Below, one piece after another: positions 50,479 to 59,672 of a stretch of 64,000 nt of DNA. Source of the stretch: Bacteroidales bacterium. Its GTDB lineage: Bacteria > Bacteroidota > Bacteroidia > Bacteroidales > Muribaculaceae. Below the pieces are notes generated by a model, which made no database searches, was not told the origin of the DNA, and worked only from the letters and a program-made list of their open reading frames with translations. Numbering within the stretch: position 1 is the first letter of the stretch; every line of letters starts with the position of its first letter. The position numbers were made by a program, and so were the translations under genes. The stretch is taken from NCBI GenBank assembly GCA_020859845.1, contig JAJBVL010000050.1, positions 16,070 through 80,069 of the forward strand, read 5' to 3'.

Positions 50479-53031
50479 TTACTTCACGAGATTGTAAATG
50501 GTGGCTGCCATTGTTGTTACTGTCGAGAGGCCTGTGATCCAAGTCAAGACTTGGGCTGTGGTCATGCCACTATGCTGCGGCTTGGCTGGCACAATGATCT
50601 GGCAACCTGGCTCTATGGGGGTATTCTTTTTGGCCACTGCCACCTGCCCGTTCATATAGACGATGAAGGCTTTTTTCTTGCGAGCTTCAGGACTATAACC
50701 TCCCGCTTGCTCTATGTAGTGCTTGAGCTTCATGCCAGGCTTGTAGACCACCGTGTTGGGAAACATCACAGCGCCTCCTATCTTGACCGTAGAGGCCTCT
50801 TGAGGTATGATGAGCTGGTCGCCATCCATAAGCACTACATCCTCTTTGCTACCAGGGTGGGCCAGCGCATATTCGAGGTCGATACCCACGCTGTAAGTGT
50901 CGCCAAGGTCCAATTGTGCTGTGCTGATGGAGTCTTCGCTGTTGGCTGTCTGTGTGATAAGGCGGAGAGTAGCGGCTCGCGAAGCCTTCTCGTCGTCGGT
51001 CATGAGGCGCAGCAGACGTGCGCCCTTCACGTAGGCCCCATCAATCACTCCTCCAGCGCGCTCTACGAGTTCGCTCAGGCGCTCATTGCGCTGCTGTAGG
51101 GCATATTTGCCGGCAAAGAGCACTTCGCCCGACACCTCCACCATACGCTGCACCTGATAGCCAGGTGAGGTGCGTATCTCCACGATGTCGTAGGGCTTAA
51201 GCTTGAAGCCAGGGTCGCCCTCCACGGTCAGACCGTCCTTCAGTGCGAAGGTAAAGGTCTGGGCCAAGATGTTGGTCTGTGACGTACTTGATGGGTCGGT
51301 CAATCGGCGCGACACGTCGACGCGCGAGGTGGAGGCTCCTTGGAGCAGACCGCCCGCCATCACTATCAGGTCTTCAACGGTCATCCCTTTGGCGTAGAGA
51401 TAATCGCCGGGGAGGGCCACTTGGCCTTCGATGGTGACGAGGCCTTGGTCTTCGATGTCAAGCACGCTCCAGATGGTGATCACGTCGTTGCGCTGCAGGA
51501 GGATGTCGTCGGCTGTGCCGTTGAGGATGGCAGCCAGGTCGAGCGATATCATCTCCAGGCTCAAGTCGTCGCCCTCGCGCATGAGGAGGGCGCGATTGGT
51601 AAACGCATCCTCGGTGAGGCCTTGCGCTTTGGCTATCAGGGTGGCCACAGTGGCCACATCGGGGGTGATGCCATACACTCCGGGGCGACGCACAGAGCCC
51701 TTGAGCTCAACGCGGTTTTCCACGCGTTCGAGAGGACCGCCGATAGTCACCAAGTCGCCGTCGCGAAGCTCAAACTGGTCAAAGTCGATAGTGTCGATGT
51801 TGTAGAGGAGATTCTGCCTTCCGTCCCAGCGTGCTAGGACAAGCACGTCGGGGTAGGCGTCGCCCTTAAATCCTCCGGCATAGCTGACGAGGTCTTCTAC
51901 CGTCTCGCCGGGCTTCATTTCGTAAGCCATCGGGCGCTTCACGTTGCCTTCTATTGTCACGAGCTCATCGTAGGGGGGCACGATGACCACATCGCCCTCT
52001 TGCAGACGTATATTGTCGCTCGATAAGCCATCGAAGAGATAGCTATAGACGTCGACATCCACAATGCGACGCCCGTCGCGTATCACCTGAATGTTTCTCA
52101 GCGAACCGATATCGTTGATGCCACCAGCGCGATACAGCGCGTTGAACACCGACGAGAAGGGCGACACCCAGTAGGTGCCTGGCACCTCCACCTCGCCCAT
52201 GACGTTGATCTGAATGCTGCGTATCTGGCCTAGGGCAAGGCTTACGTCGGTAGTGCCATCATCGATGCCTGCATATTTTGAAGCCAAAGCTTGACTTACG
52301 CGGCTATTGGCGTCGCGCACGGTGAGGCCGTTGAGGTAGAGAGGGCCTATATTCTCAATTATGATGCTACCCTCGGGCGAGATAGTCTGACGTATCTGGT
52401 CTTCGCTGGCTCCCCATATATCTATCACCACTTCATCGCCGGGGCCCAAGCGGTAGTTGGTCGGTGTGGCAAGATTTTCGTTGGGCTCGAAACTCAGGGA
52501 GTAGCTCTGAAATAGGTCGTGGCCAAAGATAGGCGTTGTTTCCTCTTCCTCTTCCTCCTCCATTAGGTCTTCTTCTTCCATCCCCATCACGAGGGCGTCA
52601 ATGGGATTCACCACCTGAAAGCCTGCCGAGTTGGGAGGTACGGCCGTTGTCGTCGAGGAATTGGAGCCAGAAGAGCTTTTGGAAGTCTTTCCAGTCTTGG
52701 ATGTGGTCTTGGCGTTTTTCTCTATGCGTTGAGTAGCTGCCGAGGTGGTAGAGCCGGCCGTGGAGCGCTGTATGGCCTGGTCGGCGGCGCGCTTTGTGGC
52801 GTCATTGAGCTCCGCGTCGAGCTGGCCGCTCTGATATTGGCTTTGAAGGCGCTTCACTTGGTCGGCGGTCACTCCTTGAGCCAATAGTTCCTTACCGATG
52901 GTCTGGTAATCCTTGCCAGCCGCCACTTGCTCTTTCACATAGTCGATCACTTGCTGGTCGGTCATCTTGGCCTGAGTGGCCACGATGGCCAGCATTAACA
53001 ATAGGGTCGAAAGTAATATTCTGTATTTCAT
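50479..53031 (-). CDS. SLBB-domain polysaccharide export protein (Wza-like)
   Basis: YRLGPGDEVVIDIWGASEDQIRQTISPEGSIIIENIGPLYLNGLTV; several SLBB repeats (VTIEGNVKRPMAYEMKPGETVEDLVSYAGG). Confidence 0.92.
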   Translation of the reverse strand: MKYRILLSTLLLMLAIVATQAKMTDQQVIDYVKEQVAAGKDYQTIGKELLAQGVTADQVKRLQSQYQSGQLDAELNDATKRAADQAIQRSTAGSTTSAATQRIEKNAKTTSKTGKTSKSSSGSNSSTTTAVPPNSAGFQVVNPIDALVMGMEEEDLMEEEEEEETTPIFGHDLFQSYSLSFEPNENLATPTNYRLGPGDEVVIDIWGASEDQIRQTISPEGSIIIENIGPLYLNGLTVRDANSRVSQALASKYAGIDDGTTDVSLALGQIRSIQINVMGEVEVPGTYWVSPFSSVFNALYRAGGINDIGSLRNIQVIRDGRRIVDVDVYSYLFDGLSSDNIRLQEGDVVIVPPYDELVTIEGNVKRPMAYEMKPGETVEDLVSYAGGFKGDAYPDVLVLARWDGRQNLLYNIDTIDFDQFELRDGDLVTIGGPLERVENRVELKGSVRRPGVYGITPDVATVATLIAKAQGLTEDAFTNRALLMREGDDLSLEMISLDLAAILNGTADDILLQRNDVITIWSVLDIEDQGLVTIEGQVALPGDYLYAKGMTVEDLIVMAGGLLQGASTSRVDVSRRLTDPSSTSQTNILAQTFTFALKDGLTVEGDPGFKLKPYDIVEIRTSPGYQVQRMVEVSGEVLFAGKYALQQRNERLSELVERAGGVIDGAYVKGARLLRLMTDDEKASRAATLRLITQTANSEDSISTAQLDLGDTYSVGIDLEYALAHPGSKEDVVLMDGDQLIIPQEASTVKIGGAVMFPNTVVYKPGMKLKHYIEQAGGYSPEARKKKAFIVYMNGQVAVAKKNTPIEPGCQIIVPAKPQHSGMTTAQVLTWITGLSTVTTMAATIYNLVK

Positions 53032-53039
53032 AGCGAGGG

Positions 53040-53477
53040 CTAAAGCTTGTAGAGGGTTAATACCGAGATGGCTGAGCGCATCACGAGTTCATGATCTGTC
53101 AGCTTCTCAATCGTGAAGTGGGTGGTGTTGCCGTCAAGACCAAAGCGCATCAGGGTGTACACATTGTCGTCGGGGAAGTCGAGCGTAAGGCTGGGGTAGT
53201 CGTATACCATGTTGCCCCCAAATGTCTTTGGAGGATCAATTACGGAGCCGGAGGTAGATAGTACGCAGGTGTGCTGATAGAAGTTGTAGTATCGGTCGTC
53301 GTCGGTCTTATCGGTGCTGACGCCCGTCTCTATGTCGAGGATGCTCATCAGATGCCATTGGCCGTCGAGTTTCCCGTTGATGGATCCTTTCATCTCGCAG
53401 CTTTGCAAGGCGGCGAGGCTTGCTGAGAAAATCAGCAAGAGGAGTAGAGGGTGTATCTTTCGGAGTTGTAGTTTCAT
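53040..53477 (-). CDS. Lipocalin-like lipoprotein
   Basis: Lipobox AALQSC; NGKLDGQWHLMSIL... Confidence 0.65.
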   Translation of the reverse strand: MKLQLRKIHPLLLLLIFSASLAALQSCEMKGSINGKLDGQWHLMSILDIETGVSTDKTDDDRYYNFYQHTCVLSTSGSVIDPPKTFGGNMVYDYPSLTLDFPDDNVYTLMRFGLDGNTTHFTIEKLTDHELVMRSAISVLTLYKL

Positions 53478-53514
53478 TTGGTCGAGGGATGGTCAACGTA
53501 TCAGAGTGTTGATG

Positions 53515-55038
53515 TTAGAAAGTGAATAAGGAGCCCACTTTGCGTATCGTCAGCATTAAGCCGGCGCTATGCCCTATCATTGAGCCCCCGTCGGTGGCTC
53601 CAGCCAGTGTGGCGCTCCATCCTTTGAGCTGATGAGGGGTGTAGGTTAGCTCCAGAAGGGTGTTAAAGTTGGTGGCGATGCGTGTCAGGGGTTCGTTGTA
53701 GGTGCCCCAACTGCGGGTGTAGGAGAGGAGCACACGATAGCGCAGGTCGGTCAATGGCTGGCCTTCCCATCCCCAGTGGTGGCCTATGACGCGGTTGTGG
53801 CGAAATTGCAGTATCTTGTCGTCGTTGTAGATAGGGGAGATAAGCAGGGGGTTGCCAATGCCCATGCCCCAATGCTGCCAACCGGTGTAGAATTCGTGAT
53901 TATAATAATTGTCGGCGCCACTCACTTGCTCGGGCACGTTTGGGGTCTTGTCCCAGAGGAGAGGGCCGGCTTGATCCTTGGTGTGGAGATACTCGTAGAC
54001 AAAGGTCGACACTACAGGATTCTTGGGGAGGTCAATTTCGATGCCCAGCAGCATATCTTTCCATTTATACTCCATAAACATCATCGACTGGTCCTCAAAG
54101 TAGTGTTCGAAGTAAGCGCGTATGCGCCAGTCGTTGTTGGGTCGCCATGTGAGGCTCGCGTTCCATTCGCCCAGGTGGTTGCCGAGAGTGTTTTTCTTGT
54201 CGGAACTTGTGGCGTCGTCGCCGCCGTTGGAGGGGAAGAATATCTTAAACCAATCCTTGAGTGAGGAGGGTTGCTTGCGCACACTGTCGCCCCAAATAGT
54301 CTCGCCACCAAACTGAGCAGCCATCTCAAAACCGCCCTCAAACCATAGGGGGTGGCGCTGCGGGTCGCCTATGCGCATGAACGCACCCTTGGAATGAAAC
54401 TTCACGTGGCGGGTACGGCGCCCCTCAAAGGGCGTGAAGTCGCGCTGCCAATTGTCGTCGGTAAACATGCCATACGAGATGTAGCCCTTCACTCCTATCC
54501 AGTGGTTGAGCCCAGGGATATCGAGATAGTCGGGCATCCAGAGCTTGATTTGAGGAATGGGGATGGCGTTGCCTGAGTAGAGGATGTCGCCGCTCGATAG
54601 CCGTGGATTGGCCACGGGGCTACTATACTCCTTGCTACCCACCGTCAGCATGAAAGCGCGGTAGCCCACCTCGCCGTAGAGTTGGTGGACGTAGAAGGAG
54701 GATGAGAAGTTGTAGGCACCGACGATATCGGCCCCGGCGCCCCAGGTCCAAGGATGCTCGCGAGTGGCCCGAGGGGCTAGCTTGCATGCTTGTAGGCGCA
54801 GATATCCATTGGTCTTTTCAATTGAGGAAAGCCCTTGGCGATTGTTGAGGAGCCAGAATGGGGTGTGGTCGCCCGAACTCACCGCCTGTTGTGCTTCCAC
54901 TCCGTAGTATACCGTGTGATAGTCAATCGAGTCAGGCCAGGTCTCAGGCGCTTGGGCGCTAATAGCTATGGGGCTAAGTGTCGTTAGCAGACACCCAGTC
55001 AATAGGCCGCGGCAAGATGATGTGATAAGATGGCTCAT
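53515..55038 (-). CDS. Capsule assembly Wzi family protein
   Basis: HTPFWLLNNRQGLSSIEKTNGYLRLQACKL...GVKGYISYGMFTDDNWQRDF; start at cat 55036-55038. Confidence 0.85.
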   Translation of the reverse strand: MSHLITSSCRGLLTGCLLTTLSPIAISAQAPETWPDSIDYHTVYYGVEAQQAVSSGDHTPFWLLNNRQGLSSIEKTNGYLRLQACKLAPRATREHPWTWGAGADIVGAYNFSSSFYVHQLYGEVGYRAFMLTVGSKEYSSPVANPRLSSGDILYSGNAIPIPQIKLWMPDYLDIPGLNHWIGVKGYISYGMFTDDNWQRDFTPFEGRRTRHVKFHSKGAFMRIGDPQRHPLWFEGGFEMAAQFGGETIWGDSVRKQPSSLKDWFKIFFPSNGGDDATSSDKKNTLGNHLGEWNASLTWRPNNDWRIRAYFEHYFEDQSMMFMEYKWKDMLLGIEIDLPKNPVVSTFVYEYLHTKDQAGPLLWDKTPNVPEQVSGADNYYNHEFYTGWQHWGMGIGNPLLISPIYNDDKILQFRHNRVIGHHWGWEGQPLTDLRYRVLLSYTRSWGTYNEPLTRIATNFNTLLELTYTPHQLKGWSATLAGATDGGSMIGHSAGLMLTIRKVGSLFTF

Positions 55039-55051
55039 TATTCTGTGACAC

Positions 55052-55618
55052 TTATTTGGGCTGGGAGGGCCGGGCCTTCCAGGGCGTTTCTGATTGCGAG
55101 GCCGCCAGATTGCAATAGCGAGCCGCCACAAAGAGGTAGTCGCTCAAGCGATTGATATACCTGAGCACTGTATCGTCGATGGGCGACGTCTCGGCCAAAG
55201 CGGCTATTTCGCGCTCGGCGCGGCGACATACGGCTCTTGCCAGATGAGCTCGTGTGGCGCTCTCGCATCCAGCGGGGAGCACAAAGCATCGCAGGGGCTC
55301 CAACTGCCCATCGAGCATGTCGATGGCCTTCTCTATGCGTTCAATGTCGGCCTCGGCGAGCGCTGGGGCTTTGTAGTCGCCATCGGGGTCGGAGGCCAAG
55401 ATGGCTCCTATGTCGAAAAGGCGACTCTGAACGTCGGGAAGCATCTCGGCTATCTCGGCCGGAAGTTGAGGCTCGGAGCCCAGAAAGCCCAGAAAGGAGT
55501 TGAGTTCATCCACGGTGCCATAAGCCACGAGGCGTGGGTCGTGCTTCGATACACGACGACCGCCGATAAGAGCAGTGGTGCCCTTATCGCCTGTGCGAGT
55601 GTAAATCATGCTTTTCAT
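55052..55618 (-). CDS. Cob(I)yrinic acid a,c-diamide adenosyltransferase (PduO type)
   Basis: IYTRTGDKGTTALIGGRRVSKHDPRLVAYGTVDELNSFLG; CVLPAGCESATRAHLARAVCRRAERE. Confidence 0.95.
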   Translation of the reverse strand: MKSMIYTRTGDKGTTALIGGRRVSKHDPRLVAYGTVDELNSFLGFLGSEPQLPAEIAEMLPDVQSRLFDIGAILASDPDGDYKAPALAEADIERIEKAIDMLDGQLEPLRCFVLPAGCESATRAHLARAVCRRAEREIAALAETSPIDDTVLRYINRLSDYLFVAARYCNLAASQSETPWKARPSQPK

Positions 55619-55694
55619 GGACACAAAGTTACATACTTTCGCGGATTATACCTAATTTTGTTGTTGTATTTAAATACCTTTGACTATTGACTAT

Positions 55695-56759
55695 ATGCCC
55701 AGACTACTAATAGTTGGCGCCGGTGGATTTATCGGCGGTTTCATAGCGGCTGAGGCTCTGCGCCGCGGCTACGACACGTGGGTCACTGTGCGCGAGACCA
55801 CCTCACGCCGCTACCTTCAAGACCCGCGCCTCACCACCCTCGTGCTCGACTACGACGACCCCGAGCAGATGGGCAGCGTACTATCGACGGCTCTCCCTGC
55901 CGGTGAGACGTGGGACGCTATCGTCTACAACCTTGGCGCAACGAAGTGTAGCAACTTTGCCGACTTCAACAAGATCAACTATCTCTACCTACGCACGTTT
56001 CTCGACGTTCTGCGTTCCACAGGCCTTATGCCAGGGCGGTTTATCTACATGAGCAGCCTTAGCGCTCTGGGGGTTGGGGATGAGAAGGGCTACACGCCAT
56101 TTACGGGCCGCGAGATACCCGACCCCAACACCCGCTATGGCCTCTCGAAGATAAAGGCTGAGACGCTGCTCGACACCAGCCCCGACGTACCGTGGACGGT
56201 GCTACGCCCCACGGGCGTCTACGGTCCTCACGAGCAAGACTATCTGATGATGATAAAGTGTATCGACCGTCATCTCGACTTCGGTGTGGGCTATCGTCGC
56301 CAGATGTTGACGTTTATCTACGTCGACGACCTGGCGCGTGCCATCTTCGACGCCTTGGAGAGCCCCAACACCCTCAAGAAGAAGTATATACTCTCTGAAC
56401 CACGCGCCTACACTCAGAGCGAGTTTCGCAAGATAGTGGCCGAGGCCTTAGGACGTAAGGCCGTCGTCCCGCTCCGTCTGCCGTTATGGGCAGCCTACGT
56501 GGCCTGCGTAGTGGCTGAGAAGTATGGCGTGGCCAAGATGCAGGCCACCACCCTCAATAGCGACAAATATAAGATAATGAAGCAGCGCAACTGGGCATGC
56601 GACGTCTCGGCGGCGAAGGCCGACTTTGGCTTTGCGCCTCAGGTAGACCTGAGAGAAGGTATCCGACGCACAGTGGAGGCTTATCGCGAGGCGCAAGCCT
56701 CTGAGCAGGCGGCCAAGCGTGAGGCAAAGAAGGCCTCCAAGAAAGGAGGCCAAGGATGA
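55695..56759 (+). CDS. NAD-dependent epimerase/dehydratase
   Basis: MPRLLIVGAGGFIGGFIAAEALRRGYDTWVTVRE; YGLSKIKAE; TVLRPTGVYGPHEQDYL. Confidence 0.92.
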   Translation: MPRLLIVGAGGFIGGFIAAEALRRGYDTWVTVRETTSRRYLQDPRLTTLVLDYDDPEQMGSVLSTALPAGETWDAIVYNLGATKCSNFADFNKINYLYLRTFLDVLRSTGLMPGRFIYMSSLSALGVGDEKGYTPFTGREIPDPNTRYGLSKIKAETLLDTSPDVPWTVLRPTGVYGPHEQDYLMMIKCIDRHLDFGVGYRRQMLTFIYVDDLARAIFDALESPNTLKKKYILSEPRAYTQSEFRKIVAEALGRKAVVPLRLPLWAAYVACVVAEKYGVAKMQATTLNSDKYKIMKQRNWACDVSAAKADFGFAPQVDLREGIRRTVEAYREAQASEQAAKREAKKASKKGGQG

Positions 56760-57031
56760 TGCCACGATTCAAGACCCCAGTGTGGATGACAGTGGTCATC
56801 ATCATTTTCATGCTACCAGTGCTGCAGACCCCCGAGTTGCTGGCCACAGCGCCAGCCGACCCTCCGGTCGTCGCCACGCTGCTCAAAATTTATCCTTTCT
56901 ACGTGCTTCTGACGGGTTATCTGGCCTACATCTGCTATCCTACGCGCCCGTGGATGTCGTGGATTCTCCTCGTAGTGTCTCTACTCAGCGATGTGGCCGT
57001 ATGGCTGCTCGTCACCCAACCCCTCCAATAA
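56756..57031 (+). CDS. Small membrane protein
   Basis: Starts 4 nt before epimerase stop; three hydrophobic segments. Confidence 0.7.
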   Translation: MMPRFKTPVWMTVVIIIFMLPVLQTPELLATAPADPPVVATLLKIYPFYVLLTGYLAYICYPTRPWMSWILLVVSLLSDVAVWLLVTQPLQ

Positions 57032-57053
57032 TAACCTTCAACCTCATCCCCCA

Positions 57054-57470
57054 ATGATCCTTATCCTTAACGGCCCCAACCTCAACCTCCTCGGCGTGAG
57101 AGAGCCAGGCATCTACGGCAGCCGCGGCATGGAGAGCTACCTCGACGAGCTCCGTCGCCGCTACCCCGATATCGAAATAGAATATTATCAGAGCAACCAC
57201 GAAGGCGCTCTCATCGACAAGCTCCACGAAGTGGGCTTTCGAGAAGATTGTCAAGGAATAGTGTTCAACGCTGGCGCCTATACCCATACGTCGCTGGCCT
57301 TGGCCGATGCCATCAGCGCCATCCCAACGCCAGTGGTGGAAGTCCACATCTCCAATGTCCATTCGCGTGAGGAGATACGCCATCGGTCGATGATTAGCGC
57401 CGTGTGTCGTGGTGTCATAGCTGGTTTCGGCCTCGACAGCTATCGCCTCGCCATCGAGGCCCTTCGTTGA
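57054..57470 (+). CDS. aroQ: 3-dehydroquinate dehydratase, type II
   Basis: MILILNGPNLNLLGVREPGIYGSRGMESYLDELRRRYPDIEIEYYQSNHEGALIDKLHE; NAGAYTHTSLALADAI; EVHISNVHSREEIRHRSM. Confidence 0.97.
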   Translation: MILILNGPNLNLLGVREPGIYGSRGMESYLDELRRRYPDIEIEYYQSNHEGALIDKLHEVGFREDCQGIVFNAGAYTHTSLALADAISAIPTPVVEVHISNVHSREEIRHRSMISAVCRGVIAGFGLDSYRLAIEALR

Positions 57471-57498
57471 AGAGGCATCGTGACAGCATACATGAAAA

Positions 57499-57520
57499 GA
57501 GGCTGTGTCATAATGAACTG
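57499..57520. repeat. 22-bp direct repeat, copy 1 (GAGGCTGTGTCATAATGAACTG)
   Basis: Exact match to 63882-63903. Confidence 0.95.
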
Positions 57521-57563
57521 CATGTCAAAAAGTTTTTGTAACTTTATGGCATACAAAAAATCT

Positions 57564-57695
57564 ATGTCTACAAAGTTACACTTTACATCCTACACGCCCA
57601 ACCAAATGGTGCTTTTCCCGCAAGGGATTGACGAAGACATTGCGTAGAACGACCCCGTGCGCATAGTTGATGCCATGGTTGAGAGCCTGAATGCT
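57564..57695 (+). pseudogene. Transposase N-terminal remnant (IS1182-like), interrupted by in-frame TAG
   Basis: MSTKLHFTSYTPNQMVLFPQGIDEDIA*NDPVRIVDAMVESLN; homology lost after VESLN. Confidence 0.65.
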
Positions 57696-57749
57696 TACTA
57701 TACTTCGGGGAGCGTCAAGGCATGGAGCAGTTTCCGCAAACTCTACGGC

Positions 57750-57969
57750 GGTTTCGACAAGAAACACCGGCCGACGTGGAATGACATCGACCGTACCCTT
57801 TGGCACCACCAACATGTACCTAACCCACCAATTCACCCGACTCCAAATGATGCACGTCAGCGGCCACTTGACCGAGAAAACCTTCATGTACTACATCAAG
57901 CTCTCCTCCGACGAAATCGCCGACGAGATAGACGCCATCATCCACGCCCCCAACCCCGAAGTTTTCTGA
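57750..57969 (+). pseudogene. Tyrosine recombinase C-terminal remnant
   Basis: TNMYLTHQFTRLQMMHVSGHLTEKTFMYYIKLSSDEIADEI: resembles the HxxR...GH-x-T-E-K-Y end of Bacteroidetes integrases, without an intact upstream domain. Confidence 0.55.
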
Positions 57970-58022
57970 GACACTAGGCAATAAACGACTGGAAATCAAA
58001 ATATTTTTGCTAATTTTGTGAT

Positions 58023-59045
58023 ATGAACGACCTCACAGTATCAAATATAGAGCGGCAGAACGTGTTGAACAACCGACATGCTGTTGATGCCCTTCAAGAG
58101 AATCTCGGGTTTACGGGGATGCTCTTTGAGGGAGAATACCGCTTCACCAAGAAAATGGTGGCAGAATTTTATGATGTGGATATATCCACCATAGACAGAT
58201 ACCTCTCTCAGTACGCAGACGAACTGAAACACAATGGATACGTTCTAAGTAAGGGTAAACAGCTGAAAGAATTTAAGTTGCAATTTGCTCACGTCATAAA
58301 TGAGGTGAGCAAAACTACCCAACTCGGACTGTTTAATTTTCGTGCCGTCCTTAACATGGGGATGCTGCTGACTGAAAGTGAGAAAGCCAAACAAGTCCGA
58401 GCCCGCATCTTGGATATCGTCATCTCAACCATCAACATAAGAGCCGGAGGTGGCACGAAATTCATCAACACGCGAGATATTGACTTCCTCCCGGCTGCCA
58501 TAGAGGAGGATAATTACCGCAAGAATTTTACGACAGCCGTAGGCCGATGTGTGCAGGGACACAAGAACTTCAAATACGCTCAGATAACCGACTTCATTTA
58601 TCAAGCTGTATTCAAGGAGAAAGCACGCGAATACCGCGCGTTGCTCCGGCTTGACAAGGATGACAACGTGCGTCGCACTCTTTATGCCGAGGTTTTGCGT
58701 TGCATCTCATCATTTGAGAATGGCATCGGGTTTGCCATAGAGGCCGAGTTCAAAAAGAATGGAGGGCTGCAACTCACCTTGGAGCGTGTGAAAGAACTCA
58801 TAACTGAGCAAGAGCAAACCCCTGCCATGCAGCCGTTCATCTATGATGCCAGGACAAAGATGGCTTCGCGCGATGTTGCATTCCGTGATGTGTTCCACAA
58901 CAACATTGCCGGTTACCTCCGTGCAGTGACCCCCGAAGAGTTCGACCGATTCATCGGCGACAAGTCCATCGACTTCGATGAAATAATGGAACTGCCTGAA
59001 AATCGCGAAGTCCTCAAACGCCTAAAGCAAGCCGAAGATGAGTGA
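58023..59045 (+). CDS. RhuM-like DNA-binding protein (putative partner of Doc)
   Basis: EYRFTKKMVAEFYDVDISTIDRYLSQYADELKHNGYVLSKGKQLKEFKL; INIRAGGGTKFINTRDIDFLPAA. Confidence 0.85.
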   Translation: MNDLTVSNIERQNVLNNRHAVDALQENLGFTGMLFEGEYRFTKKMVAEFYDVDISTIDRYLSQYADELKHNGYVLSKGKQLKEFKLQFAHVINEVSKTTQLGLFNFRAVLNMGMLLTESEKAKQVRARILDIVISTINIRAGGGTKFINTRDIDFLPAAIEEDNYRKNFTTAVGRCVQGHKNFKYAQITDFIYQAVFKEKAREYRALLRLDKDDNVRRTLYAEVLRCISSFENGIGFAIEAEFKKNGGLQLTLERVKELITEQEQTPAMQPFIYDARTKMASRDVAFRDVFHNNIAGYLRAVTPEEFDRFIGDKSIDFDEIMELPENREVLKRLKQAEDE

Positions 59046-59499
59046 AAATCTGAAATATCCCGACTACGATGAGGCGCTGAAGGTCTATCAAAAGACCATC
59101 GACGCCAGCGGAGGAGGTTTGCAGGGCGTCAAGGACGAGGGTGGCATCCGCAAAGTTCTCGATTTTGTGCAAAACGATTTGTATTATCCCACATTCGTTG
59201 ACAAGCTCACGTATCTCGTCTTCGGCCTTTGCACCGGTCATTATTTCGAGGACTCCAACAAGCGCATCGCTCTGACAATAGGTGTTTGGTTTCTTGTACA
59301 TAACGGCCACTACTGGCACGCCTACAACTTCATGCAGTGCATGGAGGCCATCATTTACCATGTAGCCGCCGGACGCATTGACAAAGACCTGCTCCAACGC
59401 ATCATCGAGTGCTTCATGGCCAACCAAGACTACTCCGAATCCCTCAAACTCGACATCATCCACGCCATCAACGACGGGAACGTTGGAATTGAAGAATAA
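59038..59499 (+). CDS. Doc/death-on-curing Fic-family toxin
   Basis: HYFEDSNKRIAL matches HxFxDxNKR Doc motif; GGLQGVKDEGGIRKVLDFVQNDLYYPTFVDKLTYLVFGL; overlaps the RhuM-like ORF by 8 nt. Confidence 0.9.
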   Translation: MSENLKYPDYDEALKVYQKTIDASGGGLQGVKDEGGIRKVLDFVQNDLYYPTFVDKLTYLVFGLCTGHYFEDSNKRIALTIGVWFLVHNGHYWHAYNFMQCMEAIIYHVAAGRIDKDLLQRIIECFMANQDYSESLKLDIIHAINDGNVGIEE

Positions 59500-59569
59500 G
59501 GATTAACTCCCAACGAGAAAAGCATTGAGAATTTTTTCTCTTATTGCTTTTTCTCATCGGTCTATATAC

Positions 59570-59624
59570 AAGTTTGGTTTGGGACGGGAAGTTTACAATA
59601 TATTTCCCGACCCAAACCAAACTT
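59570..59624. repeat. Long inverted repeat, 21-bp arms, one mismatch, 13-nt loop
   Basis: AAGTTTGGTTTGGGACGGGAA (59570-59590) / TTCCCGACCCAAACCAAACTT (59604-59624). Confidence 0.95.
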
Positions 59625-59661
59625 AGTTGGTGATGAGGACAATATTTTGAGAAAAAAGTGT

Positions 59662-59669
59662 TAACTTTG
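59662..59669 (+). promoter_or_regulatory. Candidate -7 box TAACTTTG of the downstream ncRNA
   Basis: ttaactttgca, same context as the tRNA-Asp promoter; canonical -33 TTTG spacing not found. Confidence 0.5.
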
Positions 59670-59672
59670 CAA

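Noticed and set aside
24583-55618. MeaB plus PduO-type adenosyltransferase as a local B12 system
   Set aside because: They are 30 kb apart with no mutase between them; ordinary core genes.
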